Source of the DNA: Microcystis aeruginosa W13-11
Lineage (GTDB): Bacteria; Cyanobacteriota; Cyanobacteriia; Cyanobacteriales; Microcystaceae
Assembly (NCBI GenBank): GCA_009995705.1
Contig: JAADBR010000138.1
Span: 1 to 10,922, forward strand
Length of the DNA stretch: 10,922 bases
Reading direction: 5' to 3'
Every line of letters starts with the position of its first letter. The first letter of the stretch is position 1. Made by a program: the position numbers and the translations under genes. Below the pieces are notes generated by a model. That model saw only the letters and a program-made list of their open reading frames with translations. It did not search any database and was not told where the DNA came from. Below are positions 1 through 8,133 of the stretch, in pieces.

Positions 1-184
1 CTTTACTGTTTCTCAAATGCCTTTTTTCGCTCCTTATGTTTATTTTTATGCTCACTTTGATTTTTTCTCTCCGTAATTTCTCTCTGTGACAGCTTAGGGT
101 GCGGAATGTGGGATGTAAACTTGTACTAACCATATTAGCAGTTGTTTGCAGTCATTTGCATATATTTTTTACAAAACTTTACAA

Positions 185-202
185 TACTCTCTCGCAAGAG
201 TA
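185..202 (-). terminator. Weak hairpin downstream of phoH
   Basis: A six-base inverted repeat (TACTCT / AGAGTA, six-base loop) lies 26 bases beyond the phoH stop codon and could form in the phoH transcript. No T-run follows it, so it is a poor intrinsic terminator and may only mark a 3' end. I see no convincing gene in bases 1-227. The region is AT-rich with pyrimidine tracts and a short direct repeat (GTTTGCA / ATTTGCA) near 141-160. Confidence 0.25.
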
Positions 203-227
203 CAAGAGCGACTATCTCAACAATCTG

Positions 228-1184
228 TTATTTTTCGTGCTGTTCGTAGGCTGAGACGATTTTTTGTACTAGGGGATGACGCACCACATCGGCCCGGGAT
301 AGGTAACAAAAAGCGATCCCTTCTACTGATTTGAGGATTTTTTGAGCGGCAATTAACCCCGATTCCTGTGGTTGCGGTAAATCGGTTTGAGTGACATCTC
401 CAGTTACTACCATGCGCGAACCGAATCCCAAGCGCGTTAAGACCATTTTTAACTGTGCTGGGGTGGTATTTTGGGCCTCATCAACGATAACAAAAGCATT
501 AGCTAGGGTTCGTCCCCGCATATAAGCTAAGGGAGCGATTTCGATTTTACCCCGTTCCATCAGGTCGGGAATTTTGGCCGCTTCGATAAATTCGTATAAA
601 GCATCGTAGAGGGGACGCAAAAAAGGATCGACTTTTTGCTGTAAATCCCCCGGGAGAAAGCCTAGTTTTTCCCCCGCTTCCACGGCCGGCCGGGTAAGGA
701 TAATCCGTTCTACTTTATCTTCTAATAAAGCCTGTACGGCCAAAACGGCGGCTAAAAAGGTTTTTCCCGTGCCGGCAGGTCCAATACAAAAGGTGATATC
801 GTGACTTTGAATCGCTTGGATATATTGACGCTGACGGAAGGTTTTTGCCCGAATTAGCTCCCCGCGACGGGTACGAGCTAGAATATCCTGCTGTAGTTCT
901 TTATACTCGCTAGAACGCCCCGTATCGAGGGCATGGATAGCGGTCATAATATCGGCTTCGGCGATTAACTTGGCCTCTTGCCATAAAATACTTAAGGAGC
1001 GTACAATCGCTGTGGCACGCTCCACGGGGGTTGGTTGTCCCGCAATCCGCAATTCCATCCCTCGGAGGACTAAATTCGCCCCAGTTTGCTTGGCTATCAA
1101 TTTGAGGTTAGCTTCTTGATGACCCGCTAAAGCGATCGCACTTTCTGAACTGGGGAATTGAATCGTTTGCCAAGTTTCCGTCAT
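228..1184 (-). CDS. phoH: PhoH-family ATPase (PhoH/YbeZ-like)
   Basis: The 318-residue protein is a cytoplasmic P-loop NTPase of the PhoH family. A Walker A motif GPAGTGKT sits at residues 135-142, Walker B VIVDEAQ at 232-238, and a TGD segment at 261-263 fits the sensor position of helicase-like folds. The C-terminal SRADVVRHPLV (296-306) is typical of the family. Residues 12-50 (SESAIALAGHQE..., GANLVLRG) resemble the KH-like N-terminal region of PhoH/YbeZ proteins, which suggests RNA binding. In other bacteria YbeZ is linked to the endonuclease YbeY and to ribosome or RNA maturation; a role here is inferred. The ATG is 13 bases after the rplT stop, with no clear ribosome binding site, so translational coupling to rplT is likely. 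Family assignment is very secure; cellular function is not. Confidence 0.95.
   Translation of the reverse strand: MTETWQTIQFPSSESAIALAGHQEANLKLIAKQTGANLVLRGMELRIAGQPTPVERATAIVRSLSILWQEAKLIAEADIMTAIHALDTGRSSEYKELQQDILARTRRGELIRAKTFRQRQYIQAIQSHDITFCIGPAGTGKTFLAAVLAVQALLEDKVERIILTRPAVEAGEKLGFLPGDLQQKVDPFLRPLYDALYEFIEAAKIPDLMERGKIEIAPLAYMRGRTLANAFVIVDEAQNTTPAQLKMVLTRLGFGSRMVVTGDVTQTDLPQPQESGLIAAQKILKSVEGIAFCYLSRADVVRHPLVQKIVSAYEQHEK
1132..1139. repeat. HIP1 octamer
   Basis: GCGATCGC, the highly iterated palindrome of many cyanobacterial genomes, inside phoH. Confidence 0.9.
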
Positions 1185-1197
1185 GCTTGGGGCTAAA

Positions 1198-1545
1198 TTA
1201 TCCTTTGGCTGTTTCTACCACTTTAGCAAAAGCGACGGGATCGAGGACGGCTAATTGGGCTAACATTTTCCGATTCAGGAGGATATTAGCTTTCTTTAAT
1301 TGTCCGGTCAGTTGGCTGTAACTGATGCCCTGTTGACGAGCAGCCGCGTTAATGCGGGTAATCCAAAGACGACGAAAATCGCGTTTCCGTTTGCGACGGT
1401 CTCTATAGGCATTCCGCAAGGCCTTCATTACCTGTTGGTTAGCGGTACGGAATAAGCGCGAGTGGGAACCGCGAAAACCTTTGGCTAATTTGAGAACTTT
1501 TTTGCGTCGCTTGCGGGCGACATTCCCCCGTTTTACTCTAGACAT
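1198..1545 (-). CDS. rplT: 50S ribosomal protein L20 (bL20)
   Basis: The 115-residue, highly basic protein has the bL20 signature from its first residues ([16 protein letters not shown]) through the long arginine/lysine-rich N-terminal extension that threads into 23S rRNA. The conserved [11 protein letters not shown] segment follows at about 58-68, then a globular C-terminal domain. Length matches the usual 115-118 residues. The start is supported by an AAGGA ribosome binding site five bases upstream. It follows rpmI by 31 bases and precedes phoH by 13 bases, so the three probably share a transcript. L20 is an early assembly protein of the large subunit. In Escherichia coli it represses its own operon by binding the leader; the leader here appears too short to assume that mechanism. 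Confidence 0.98.
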   Translation of the reverse strand: MSRVKRGNVARKRRKKVLKLAKGFRGSHSRLFRTANQQVMKALRNAYRDRRKRKRDFRRLWITRINAAARQQGISYSQLTGQLKKANILLNRKMLAQLAVLDPVAFAKVVETAKG

Positions 1546-1576
1546 GATAATCCTTTAGACAATTTTTCTGGAAAAC

Positions 1577-1780
1577 TTACAAATAGGGCAACATTAAGCG
1601 CACTTCCTTCTCGTCGCGCTCGTGTACCAAGGTAATCTGGGACAAACGACGGCGCTTGCGTTCGGCACTTTTATGATCGAGTAGGTGATTTTTGAAGGCT
1701 TTGCGACGTTTGATTTTTTTGCCGCTTCCCGTGGCCTCGAATCGTTTGGCCGCCGCCTTTCGCGTTTTTAGCTTGGGCAT
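1577..1780 (-). CDS. rpmI: 50S ribosomal protein L35 (bL35)
   Basis: The 67-residue basic protein begins [14 protein letters not shown] and contains [12 protein letters not shown] and [13 protein letters not shown], all characteristic of bL35. A further in-frame ATG exists nine codons upstream (1807), but I chose 1780. The family begins MPKLKT, and a GGAG ribosome binding site lies about six bases before this ATG, inside the longer reading frame. The partner rplT follows directly, the conserved bacterial L35-L20 pair. The translation initiation factor gene infC, which precedes this pair in many bacteria, is absent here; a divergent region and tal lie upstream instead. It is probably the first gene of a rpmI-rplT-phoH operon. 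Confidence 0.97.
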   Translation of the reverse strand: MPKLKTRKAAAKRFEATGSGKKIKRRKAFKNHLLDHKSAERKRRRLSQITLVHERDEKEVRLMLPYL

Positions 1781-1813
1781 AAACTCCGTTTTATTAAATC
1801 GACACAATCACTA

Positions 1814-1843
1814 ATACTATCACAAATAGAGGACTTTAGGCAA
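1814..1843 (-). promoter_or_regulatory. Candidate rpmI promoter
   Basis: On the minus strand TTGCCT (1838-1843) and TAGTAT (1814-1819) are separated by 18 bases, each matching four of six consensus positions of a sigma-70 type promoter. Transcription would start near 1807, giving a leader of under 30 bases before rpmI. Read by eye only. Confidence 0.35.
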
Positions 1844-1848
1844 GGAGT

Positions 1849-1887
1849 GGCCAAAAGATTCCCCGGCTCGTCCTTACTTTGGCCGGG
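1849..1887. repeat. Overlapping, mutually exclusive inverted repeats
   Basis: GGCCAAA (1849-1855) pairs with TTTGGCC (1878-1884). CCCGGC (1862-1867) pairs with GCCGGG (1882-1887). The two hairpins share bases 1882-1884 and cannot form together. They lie in the divergent space between rpmI and tal, upstream of the candidate rpmI promoter, so they would matter only in a long tal leader, a longer rpmI transcript, or as DNA sites. Confidence 0.5.
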
Positions 1888-1944
1888 TCTGTGCTTGGGA
1901 ATTAAATCAATCAGGAATTTTCCCCTTCCTTTCGATCGAATCGC

Positions 1945-1950
1945 TAAGAT
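1945..1950 (+). promoter_or_regulatory. Weak candidate -10 box for tal
   Basis: TAAGAT lies 39 bases before the tal ATG. No recognisable -35 hexamer is placed at the right distance, so this is tentative. Confidence 0.2.
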
Positions 1951-1963
1951 GTGGATGAAGTCT

Positions 1964-1975
1964 CGTGTTAACACG
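1964..1975. promoter_or_regulatory. 12-bp perfect palindrome before tal
   Basis: CGTGTTAACACG is a perfect dyad ending 14 bases before the tal start and just ahead of its GGAGAAG ribosome binding site (1981-1987). Its position between a possible -10 box and the ribosome binding site would suit an operator or a small leader hairpin. No known regulator is assigned. Confidence 0.35.
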
Positions 1976-1989
1976 CATCTGGAGAAGTC

Positions 1990-3165
1990 ATGGCTAAAAC
2001 CTTACTAGAACAATTACGCCAATTTACAGTGGTTGTTGCCGATACCGGCGATATCCAAGCGATCGAAGCTTTTACCCCCCAAGATACCACCACTAACCCC
2101 TCCCTGATCACGGCCGCAGCCCAAATGCCCCAATATCAGCCGATTGTCGATCAAACCCTGCAAGCGGCCAGAGAAGAATTAGGAGAGCAGGCCACCCCGG
2201 AAGATGTGGCCAAATTAGCTTTTGATCGCCTAGCCATCGGTTTTGGCCTACAAATCCTGCAAATCGTCCCCGGCCGCGTCTCCACCGAAGTGGATGCTCG
2301 TCTTTCCTACGATACCCAAGCTACCATCGACAAGGCCCGTTATCTCATTTCCCAGTATGAACAAGCGGGTATCTCTAGAGAAAGAGTCTTAATTAAAATT
2401 GCCTCCACTTGGGAAGGGATTAAAGCCGCAGAAGTCCTCGAAAAAGAGGGAATTCACTGTAATTTAACCCTATTATTCGGTTTTCATCAGGCGATCGCCT
2501 GTGCGGAAGCGGGAGTAACCTTAATTTCTCCCTTTGTCGGTCGGATTCTCGATTGGTATAAAAAGGAAACTGGTAAAGACTACGTTGGCGCTGAAGATCC
2601 CGGAGTCCAATCCGTCACCCAGATCTATAACTACTATAAAAAGTTCGGTTATAAAACCGAAGTTATGGGGGCAAGTTTCCGCAATATCAGTGAAATTTGC
2701 GAGTTAGCCGGTTGTGATCTTTTAACCATTTCCCCGAAACTGCTCGAACAATTGCAAGAGACAGAAGCCGATTTACCCCGGAAACTCGATCCAGCACTGG
2801 CTACAACCCTTGATATTGTCAAAATCGCCGTGGATAAAGCGACTTTTGAGAAAATGCACGCCGAAGATGCCATGGCTTCCGAAAAACTAGCGGAAGGTAT
2901 TCAAGGTTTTACCAAAGCTTTAGAGTTATTAGAACAACTGCTGATTCAACGTTTAACCCAGTTGGAAGGTCAGTCAACCCTAGAACACGCCGCCGAAGAT
3001 ATTTTCCGAGTCTATGATCATGATGGGGATGGTTTCATCACCCGGGAAGAATGGGCGGGAACCGATGTGGTATTCGATGCGATCGATATTAACCATGATG
3101 GGAAAATTTCTCCCGATGAGATCGCTGTCGGTTTGGGTGCGGCTTTTCGTTTAGTGGAAGCCTAG
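1990..3165 (+). CDS. tal: Transaldolase with C-terminal EF-hand pair
   Basis: The 391-residue protein transfers dihydroxyacetone units between sugar phosphates in the pentose phosphate pathway. Residues 1-320 form a class I aldolase barrel like E. coli TalB. Conserved residues line up as Asp18 (VVADTGD), Glu100 ([10 protein letters not shown]) and the Schiff-base Lys136 ([11 protein letters not shown]). A glutamine/leucine-rich helix (about 310-326) links to two EF-hand calcium loops: Asp343-Glu354 ([12 protein letters not shown]) and Asp366-Glu377 ([12 protein letters not shown]), both with acidic or polar residues at positions 1, 3 and 5 and Glu at 12. The usual enzyme is about 315-320 residues, so the extra 70 are the EF-hand module, known from cyanobacterial transaldolases. 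GGAGAAG three bases before ATG supports the start. No zwf or opcA gene lies nearby. Calcium regulation is inference. Confidence 0.96.
   Translation: MAKTLLEQLRQFTVVVADTGDIQAIEAFTPQDTTTNPSLITAAAQMPQYQPIVDQTLQAAREELGEQATPEDVAKLAFDRLAIGFGLQILQIVPGRVSTEVDARLSYDTQATIDKARYLISQYEQAGISRERVLIKIASTWEGIKAAEVLEKEGIHCNLTLLFGFHQAIACAEAGVTLISPFVGRILDWYKKETGKDYVGAEDPGVQSVTQIYNYYKKFGYKTEVMGASFRNISEICELAGCDLLTISPKLLEQLQETEADLPRKLDPALATTLDIVKIAVDKATFEKMHAEDAMASEKLAEGIQGFTKALELLEQLLIQRLTQLEGQSTLEHAAEDIFRVYDHDGDGFITREEWAGTDVVFDAIDINHDGKISPDEIAVGLGAAFRLVEA
2491..2498. repeat. HIP1 octamer
   Basis: GCGATCGC inside tal. Confidence 0.9.
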
Positions 3166-3197
3166 AATTAGTCATGAGTTGAACTAACCAGCACCAG

Positions 3198-3252
3198 TCC
3201 CCACCCGCACTCACCCACCGGTGGCGAAAGTGCGGGGAGTGGGGAGCTTTTT
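3198..3252 (+). terminator. Intrinsic terminator of tal
   Basis: Left arm 3198-3211 (TCCCCACCCGCACT) pairs with right arm 3229-3245 apart from a three-base bulge. An inner palindrome CCACCGGTGG (3215-3224) tops the stem, and a run of five T follows at 3248-3252. It begins 32 bases after the tal stop codon and separates tal from the converging prfA. Confidence 0.8.
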
Positions 3253-3268
3253 ACTGTAAATAGTGAAC

Positions 3269-3300
3269 AGTAATCAGTGAAAGGAAATTCACTGATTACT
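3269..3300. repeat. Perfect 12-bp inverted repeat built from heptamer units
   Basis: AGTAATCAGTGA (3269-3280) and TCACTGATTACT (3289-3300) are exact reverse complements around an eight-base loop. Neither strand has a T-run directly after it, so it is not a classical terminator. The arms use the same ACTGATnA-type units as the tandem arrays at 3320-3333 and 4769-4796, indicating one cyanobacterial STRR-like repeat family. Confidence 0.75.
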
Positions 3301-3319
3301 AAAATCTGATCATTGGCAA

Positions 3320-3330
3320 CTGATCACTGA

Positions 3331-3333
<3 letters not shown>
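3320..3333. repeat. Two STRR-like heptamers covering the prfA stop codon
   Basis: CTGATCA (3320-3326) is followed by CTGATTA (3327-3333). The last three bases of the second unit are the prfA stop codon on the minus strand. Confidence 0.6.
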
Positions 3334-4480
<1,147 letters not shown>

Positions 4481-4511
4481 GCAAATTCACTGGATTAAAA
4501 GCGTCTGAGAG

Positions 4512-4517
4512 ATAATA
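4512..4517 (-). promoter_or_regulatory. Candidate -10 box for prfA
   Basis: TATTAT on the minus strand, about 80 bases before the prfA ATG, matches five of six consensus bases. No good -35 hexamer is seen at 16-18 bases. Confidence 0.3.
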
Positions 4518-4768
4518 GGGACGCAATCCTTTTAATTGTCTTAATTTTCTTTGTCTGGAGTTCTGCGAGCTAGGAAAAATCCCGCTCAACTGCTGAGAGT
4601 CAGTCAGTTTTGCTAATACTTAGAAATATTTTTGGGCCAGCAAACGGCAAGGGAAGACATTTTTTTTCTCAACCAGATTATTCCTATATCCGAACCTATC
4701 ATTTTTTGGCTCGTTTGAGCAAGTAATCTTAAATCCTGTTTAAAAGCAGGGAGTTGGGGTGTGGAGTA

Positions 4769-4796
4769 CTGATCACTGATAACTGATCACTGAATA
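4769..4796. repeat. STRR-like heptamer tandem array
   Basis: Four consecutive seven-base units, CTGATCA, CTGATAA, CTGATCA and CTGAATA, form a short tandem array about 80 bases upstream of pnp. Heptameric short tandem repeats are a known class in cyanobacterial genomes. The units match those flanking the prfA stop codon at the other end of that gene. Confidence 0.75.
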
Positions 4797-4824
4797 CTCA
4801 ACCTGTCGGAAAGGGGGACAAAAA

Positions 4825-4857
4825 ATGCTAGGATTGCCACAGCACAGAGAAAAGTGA
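4825..4857 (+). CDS. Possible ten-residue upstream ORF of pnp
   Basis: ATG at 4825 opens MLGLPQHREK and ends at TGA 4855-4857, 21 bases before the pnp start. It is preceded by AAGGGGGA seven bases upstream, a better-placed ribosome binding site than the one of pnp itself. It could be a translated leader that couples to or modulates pnp, or a chance reading frame. The peptide has no recognisable function. Confidence 0.25.
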   Translation: MLGLPQHREK

Positions 4858-4878
4858 AAGAAAGGAATATAACTTTAC

Positions 4879-7032
4879 ATGGAAGAGTTTGACAAGTCAA
4901 TATCCTTTGATGGCAGAGATATTCGACTAAAAATAGGGCTTTTAGCCCCCCAAGCTGGCGGTAGTGTTCTGATCCAATCGGGAGAAACGGCGGTTTTAGT
5001 GACAGCAACCACAGCCAAAGCCAGAGAAGGAGTAGATTTCCTGCCCTTAACCGTTGATTACGAAGAAAGATTATACGCCGCTGGGCGCATTCCGGGAGGA
5101 TTTTTGCGTCGTGAAGGTCGTCCCCCAGAAAAAGCAATTCTGACCGGTCGTCTGATCGATCGCCCCCTGCGGCCTCTATTCCCCAGTTGGCTACGGGATG
5201 ATATTCAGGTGGTCGCTACGACCCTCTCGATGGATGAGGAAGTCCCCCCGGATGTTTTGGCCGTTACTGGGGCTTCTGTGGCGGTTTTGTTGGCAGGGAT
5301 TCCCTTCCAAGGACCGATGGCAGCGGTGCGCGTCGGTTTACTAGGGGATGAATTTATTATCAATCCCACCTACAAGGAAATCCATAACGGAGAATTGGAT
5401 TTAGTGGTGGCCGGTAGTCCCGAAGGGGTAGTGATGATCGAAGCGGGAGCCAATCAGTTACCGGAACGGGATATTATTGAGGCGATCGATTTTGGTTATG
5501 AAGCAGTCCGCGACCTGATCACCGCTCAACGGGAATTGATCGATCAGTTGGGTATTCCCCTCGTCACCCGAGAAGTGCCGGCAGTCAACGAAACCGTGCA
5601 AAATTTCCTAAAAGAACAAGCTAAAGAGGAAATTAAACAGATTCTCTCTCAGTTTACCCTTAGCAAAACCGAACGGGATGAGAAATTAGAGGCGATCGAA
5701 AATCGGATCAAGGAAACTATAACCGCTCTCCCCGATGAAGATCCCTTAAAATCTCCAACGCTGGAAGAGCCGAAGTTAATCGGTAATCTCTTTAAGGATA
5801 TGACCAAAAAACTGATGCGTGCCCAAATTATCGAGGATGGGGTGCGGGTTGATGGTCGTAAACTGGACGAAGTGCGGCCGATTTCTTGCCGGGTAGGAGT
5901 TTTACCCCGTCGGGTTCACGGTAGCGGTTTGTTTAATCGCGGTTTAACCCAGGTGCTTTCGATCGCCACCCTTGGCACCCCCGGTGATGCTCAGGATTTA
6001 GGCGACGATCTCCATCCCGAAGACGAAAAACGCTATCTTCATCATTACAATTTCCCACCCTTTTCCGTCGGGGAAACCCGTCCTATGCGCTCTCCCGGCC
6101 GTCGAGAAATCGGTCACGGTGCTTTAGCGGAAAGGGCGATCATGCCTGTCCTCCCCCCCCAGGAGGAGTTTCCCTATGTGCTGCGGGTGGTGTCGGAAGT
6201 CCTCTCTTCTAATGGTTCCACCTCCATGGGTTCCGTGTGCGGTTCTACCCTGGCGCTGATGGATGCCGGTGTTCCCCTGAAAAAACCCGTTAGCGGTGCG
6301 GCCATGGGTTTAATTAAAGAAGGGGAAGAAGTGCGGATTTTGACTGATATCCAGGGTATAGAGGATTTTCTGGGAGATATGGACTTTAAGGTGGCTGGTA
6401 CTGATTCTGGCATCACCGCTCTCCAGATGGATATGAAAATCCCCGGTTTAAGCATGGAAGTGGTGGCCAAGGCGATCGAACAAGCTTTACCGGCCCGCAA
6501 GCATATCCTCGAGAAGATGTTAGCGACCCTAGAAAAACCGCGCACGGAATTATCTCCCCACGCACCCCGGTTATTGACGATCAAGATCGATCCGGATCTG
6601 ATCGGGTTAGTAATCGGGCCAGGTGGTAAGACGGTTAAAGGGATTACTGAACAGACCGGCACGAAAATCGATATCGATGACGATGGGACTGTCACTATTT
6701 CTTCCACCGATGGGGAACAGGCCGAAAAAGCTAAACGACTGATCTACAATATGACCCGCAAACTCAATGAGGGTGAGGTCTATCTCGGTCGCGTGACTCG
6801 CATTATCCAAATCGGCGCTTTTGTGGAAGTTTTGCCGGGGAAAGAGGGAATGATCCATATTTCCCAATTGGCCGAGGGACGCGTCGGTAAGGTGGAAGAT
6901 GAAGTGGCCGTGGGGGATGAGGTGTTAGTTAAGGTACGCGAGATCGATAGTAAAGGTCGTCTCAATCTCACCCGTCTCGGTATTCATCCCGATGAGGCCG
7001 CCGCTGCCCGTAAGGCTGCTACTGTAGTCTAG
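4879..7032 (+). CDS. pnp: Polyribonucleotide nucleotidyltransferase (PNPase)
   Basis: The 717-residue enzyme degrades RNA 3' to 5' with phosphate and can add heteropolymeric tails in the reverse reaction, which serves polyadenylation in cyanobacteria. Order: first RNase PH domain (about 10-145, with FLRREGRP at 75-82), helical linker (240-310), second RNase PH domain (320-545), KH domain (565-625, VIGPGGK at 578-584) and S1 domain (633-700). Phosphate site GSTS is at 446-449. Asp496, Asp502 and Lys504 correspond to the catalytic Asp486, Asp492 and Lys494 of E. coli, so it appears active. The N-terminus [15 protein letters not shown] is typical of cyanobacteria. A ribosome binding site AAAGGA (4861-4866) lies 12 bases before ATG, slightly far. 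Unlike many bacteria there is no rpsO upstream. It ends in a strong terminator. Confidence 0.98.
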   Translation: MEEFDKSISFDGRDIRLKIGLLAPQAGGSVLIQSGETAVLVTATTAKAREGVDFLPLTVDYEERLYAAGRIPGGFLRREGRPPEKAILTGRLIDRPLRPLFPSWLRDDIQVVATTLSMDEEVPPDVLAVTGASVAVLLAGIPFQGPMAAVRVGLLGDEFIINPTYKEIHNGELDLVVAGSPEGVVMIEAGANQLPERDIIEAIDFGYEAVRDLITAQRELIDQLGIPLVTREVPAVNETVQNFLKEQAKEEIKQILSQFTLSKTERDEKLEAIENRIKETITALPDEDPLKSPTLEEPKLIGNLFKDMTKKLMRAQIIEDGVRVDGRKLDEVRPISCRVGVLPRRVHGSGLFNRGLTQVLSIATLGTPGDAQDLGDDLHPEDEKRYLHHYNFPPFSVGETRPMRSPGRREIGHGALAERAIMPVLPPQEEFPYVLRVVSEVLSSNGSTSMGSVCGSTLALMDAGVPLKKPVSGAAMGLIKEGEEVRILTDIQGIEDFLGDMDFKVAGTDSGITALQMDMKIPGLSMEVVAKAIEQALPARKHILEKMLATLEKPRTELSPHAPRLLTIKIDPDLIGLVIGPGGKTVKGITEQTGTKIDIDDDGTVTISSTDGEQAEKAKRLIYNMTRKLNEGEVYLGRVTRIIQIGAFVEVLPGKEGMIHISQLAEGRVGKVEDEVAVGDEVLVKVREIDSKGRLNLTRLGIHPDEAAAARKAATVV

Positions 7033-7053
7033 GTGGATTTTTTGTTCATGGTT

Positions 7054-7082
7054 AACTCTCGATCGCTCGATCGAGAGTTTTT
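7054..7082 (+). terminator. Intrinsic terminator of pnp
   Basis: AACTCTCGATCG (7054-7065) and CGATCGAGAGTT (7068-7079) are exact complements separated by two bases, and the stem runs into five T (7078-7082). It begins 21 bases after the pnp stop codon. Confidence 0.92.
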
Positions 7083-7096
7083 ATTTTATCGCTAAA

Positions 7097-7140
7097 ATTG
7101 CCTAAAAACGGCAATAGAGACGTAAAAGCCACGCCTCTAT
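7097..7140 (-). terminator. Candidate terminator(s) of rpsN
   Basis: On the minus strand a first hairpin (7114-7123 with 7131-7140, one mismatch) overlaps a second, ATTGCC/GGCAAT (7110-7115 with 7097-7102, seven-base loop), which is followed by TTTT. Together they would end the leftward rpsN transcript before it runs into pnp. Confidence 0.45.
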
Positions 7141-7170
7141 CCCGGTATTTTCCCTAGATATTGTTTCTGA

Positions 7171-7473
7171 CTACCAGCTAGACTTGACCACACCGGGTAA
7201 GAGTCCTTGGTGGGCCCATTCGCGTAAAACGTTGCGGGATAAACCAAAATCGCGATAGTATCCTCTCGGTCTGCCAGTCGTTAAACAACGGTTGCGGTGA
7301 CGACTAGGAGCGCTATTGCGGGGTAATTCCTGTAATTTTTGGTGAATTGCCAGTTTTTCTTCAAAATCTTCGGCGGTGCGGAATTGTTCTTTTAGTTCCG
7401 CTCTTTTAGCTTCGTATTTTTGTCTGAGACGAGCGCGTTTTTTCTCGCGTTCTACCATCGATTTTTTTGCCAT
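7171..7473 (-). CDS. rpsN: 30S ribosomal protein S14 (uS14)
   Basis: The 100-residue basic protein begins [13 protein letters not shown] and ends with the hallmark segment [20 protein letters not shown] and [14 protein letters not shown] of cyanobacterial and plastid S14. It is the long, zinc-free form: only one cysteine (in NRC) is present, so the CxxC pairs of the short form are missing. The reading frame continues 13 codons upstream to another ATG (7512), but the family begins MAKKS, and that ATG would lie upstream of or at the likely transcription start. The ribosome binding site is weak (GAGAAA). S14 binds 16S rRNA in the head of the small subunit. As in other cyanobacteria, the gene stands apart from the main ribosomal protein operon. 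Confidence 0.97.
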   Translation of the reverse strand: MAKKSMVEREKKRARLRQKYEAKRAELKEQFRTAEDFEEKLAIHQKLQELPRNSAPSRHRNRCLTTGRPRGYYRDFGLSRNVLREWAHQGLLPGVVKSSW

Positions 7474-7517
7474 GGGGTTTCTCGAAAAAGATTTAACCTG
7501 TAAAGACAGCATTCCCC

Positions 7518-7523
7518 ATTATA
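7518..7523 (-). promoter_or_regulatory. -10 box of rpsN
   Basis: A perfect TATAAT on the minus strand, 44 bases before the rpsN start. Transcription would begin near 7511 with a leader of about 38 bases. The best -35 match, TTGTCA, is only 14 bases upstream, too close for a standard promoter, so activation through the nearby GGTGAC repeats is possible. Confidence 0.5.
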
Positions 7524-7535
7524 ACCTGAAACACC

Positions 7536-7550
7536 GGTGACAAAGGTGAC
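7536..7550. repeat. Direct repeat GGTGAC-AAA-GGTGAC
   Basis: Two identical hexamers with a nine-base period lie between the divergent rpsN and Nudix genes, just upstream of the rpsN -10 box and overlapping a possible -35 of the Nudix gene. This placement fits a regulator site, but no regulator is recognised. Confidence 0.45.
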
Positions 7551-7575
7551 ATTTGTTGATATTAATTCTTAAAGT
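7546..7575 (+). promoter_or_regulatory. Candidate promoter of the Nudix gene
   Basis: GTGACA (7546-7551, five of six matches) and TAAAGT (7570-7575, four of six) are 18 bases apart. Transcription would start near 7582, leaving a leader of about 12 bases without a ribosome binding site. Confidence 0.35.
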
Positions 7576-7593
7576 CCTAGTTGAAAATTTTCT

Positions 7594-8133
7594 ATGTCTG
7601 AACCGCCTCAATTGCTCCAACAACGTCTTTTTTATCAAGGTCGCATCTTTCAATTTGAAGTCTCGAAACTGCGTTTACCTAACGGTGTCGAGGGAGAATG
7701 GGAATGTGTGCGTCATCCGGGGGGTGCTTTAGCAGTTCCCATCACCAAGGAAGGTCAATTGGTTTTAGTACGTCAGTATCGATTTAGTTTGCAAGCCCGA
7801 ATTCTGGAATTTCCCGCCGGGACGATTGATGAAGGAGAAGACCCTGCTACGACGGTAAAACGAGAATTAGAGGAAGAAGCGGGCTATCGGGCCCACAATT
7901 GGCAATCTTTGGGTAAATTTGCCCTGGCACCGGGTTATTCCGATGAGTACATCTATGCTTTTCTGGCCCAGGATCTGGAAAAATTAAGCTTGCCCCCCGC
8001 TCAAGATGCCGATGAGGATATAGAAGTGGTTTTTATGAGTTTTGAGGAAATGGAATCAGCGATCGCCCGAGGAGAATCGATCGATGCTAAAACTATTACT
8101 AGCTTCTATCTGGCCCGTTTAGCTCTTAATTAA
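7594..8133 (+). CDS. Nudix hydrolase, probable ADP-ribose pyrophosphatase
   Basis: The 179-residue soluble protein has a complete Nudix box at 76-98: Gly76, Glu82, Arg90-Glu91, Glu94-Glu95 and Gly97 in GTIDEGEDP...VKRELEEEAGY. These residues bind metal and cleave nucleoside diphosphates linked to another group. Pro113 lies 16 residues after Gly97 (LAPGYSDE), the position that marks ADP-ribose pyrophosphatases within the superfamily. The N-terminal strand pattern (FYQGRIFQFEVSKLRLPNG, VRHPGGALAVP) also fits that subgroup. ADP-ribose or another sugar nucleotide is the likely substrate; exact specificity is inferred. No ribosome binding site precedes the ATG, and a short leader is predicted. Its stop codon overlaps that of the convergent small membrane protein gene. 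Confidence 0.93.
   Translation: MSEPPQLLQQRLFYQGRIFQFEVSKLRLPNGVEGEWECVRHPGGALAVPITKEGQLVLVRQYRFSLQARILEFPAGTIDEGEDPATTVKRELEEEAGYRAHNWQSLGKFALAPGYSDEYIYAFLAQDLEKLSLPPAQDADEDIEVVFMSFEEMESAIARGESIDAKTITSFYLARLALN
8059..8066. repeat. HIP1 octamer
   Basis: GCGATCGC inside the Nudix gene. Confidence 0.9.

Noticed and set aside
14..35. AAGGAG on the minus strand followed by a possible TTG start at the left edge
   Set aside because: The spacing of 13 bases is long, the start is non-standard, and only five codons remain in the window.
1768..1974. 68-codon leftward frame between rpmI and tal
   Set aside because: It overlaps the rpmI start and its promoter region in another frame and matches no family.
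4787..5137. 116-codon leftward frame overlapping the pnp start
   Set aside because: Most of it is antisense to conserved pnp codons, the protein is low-complexity and leucine-rich, and no ribosome binding site is evident.
6174..6707. 177-codon antisense reading frame inside pnp
   Set aside because: It lies wholly opposite a strongly conserved gene, has no recognisable domain and follows from the codon pattern of pnp.
7474..7512. Upstream ATG extending rpsN by 13 codons
   Set aside because: The S14 family begins MAKKS, and the predicted transcription start lies at about 7511, so the upstream ATG would probably not be within the transcript.
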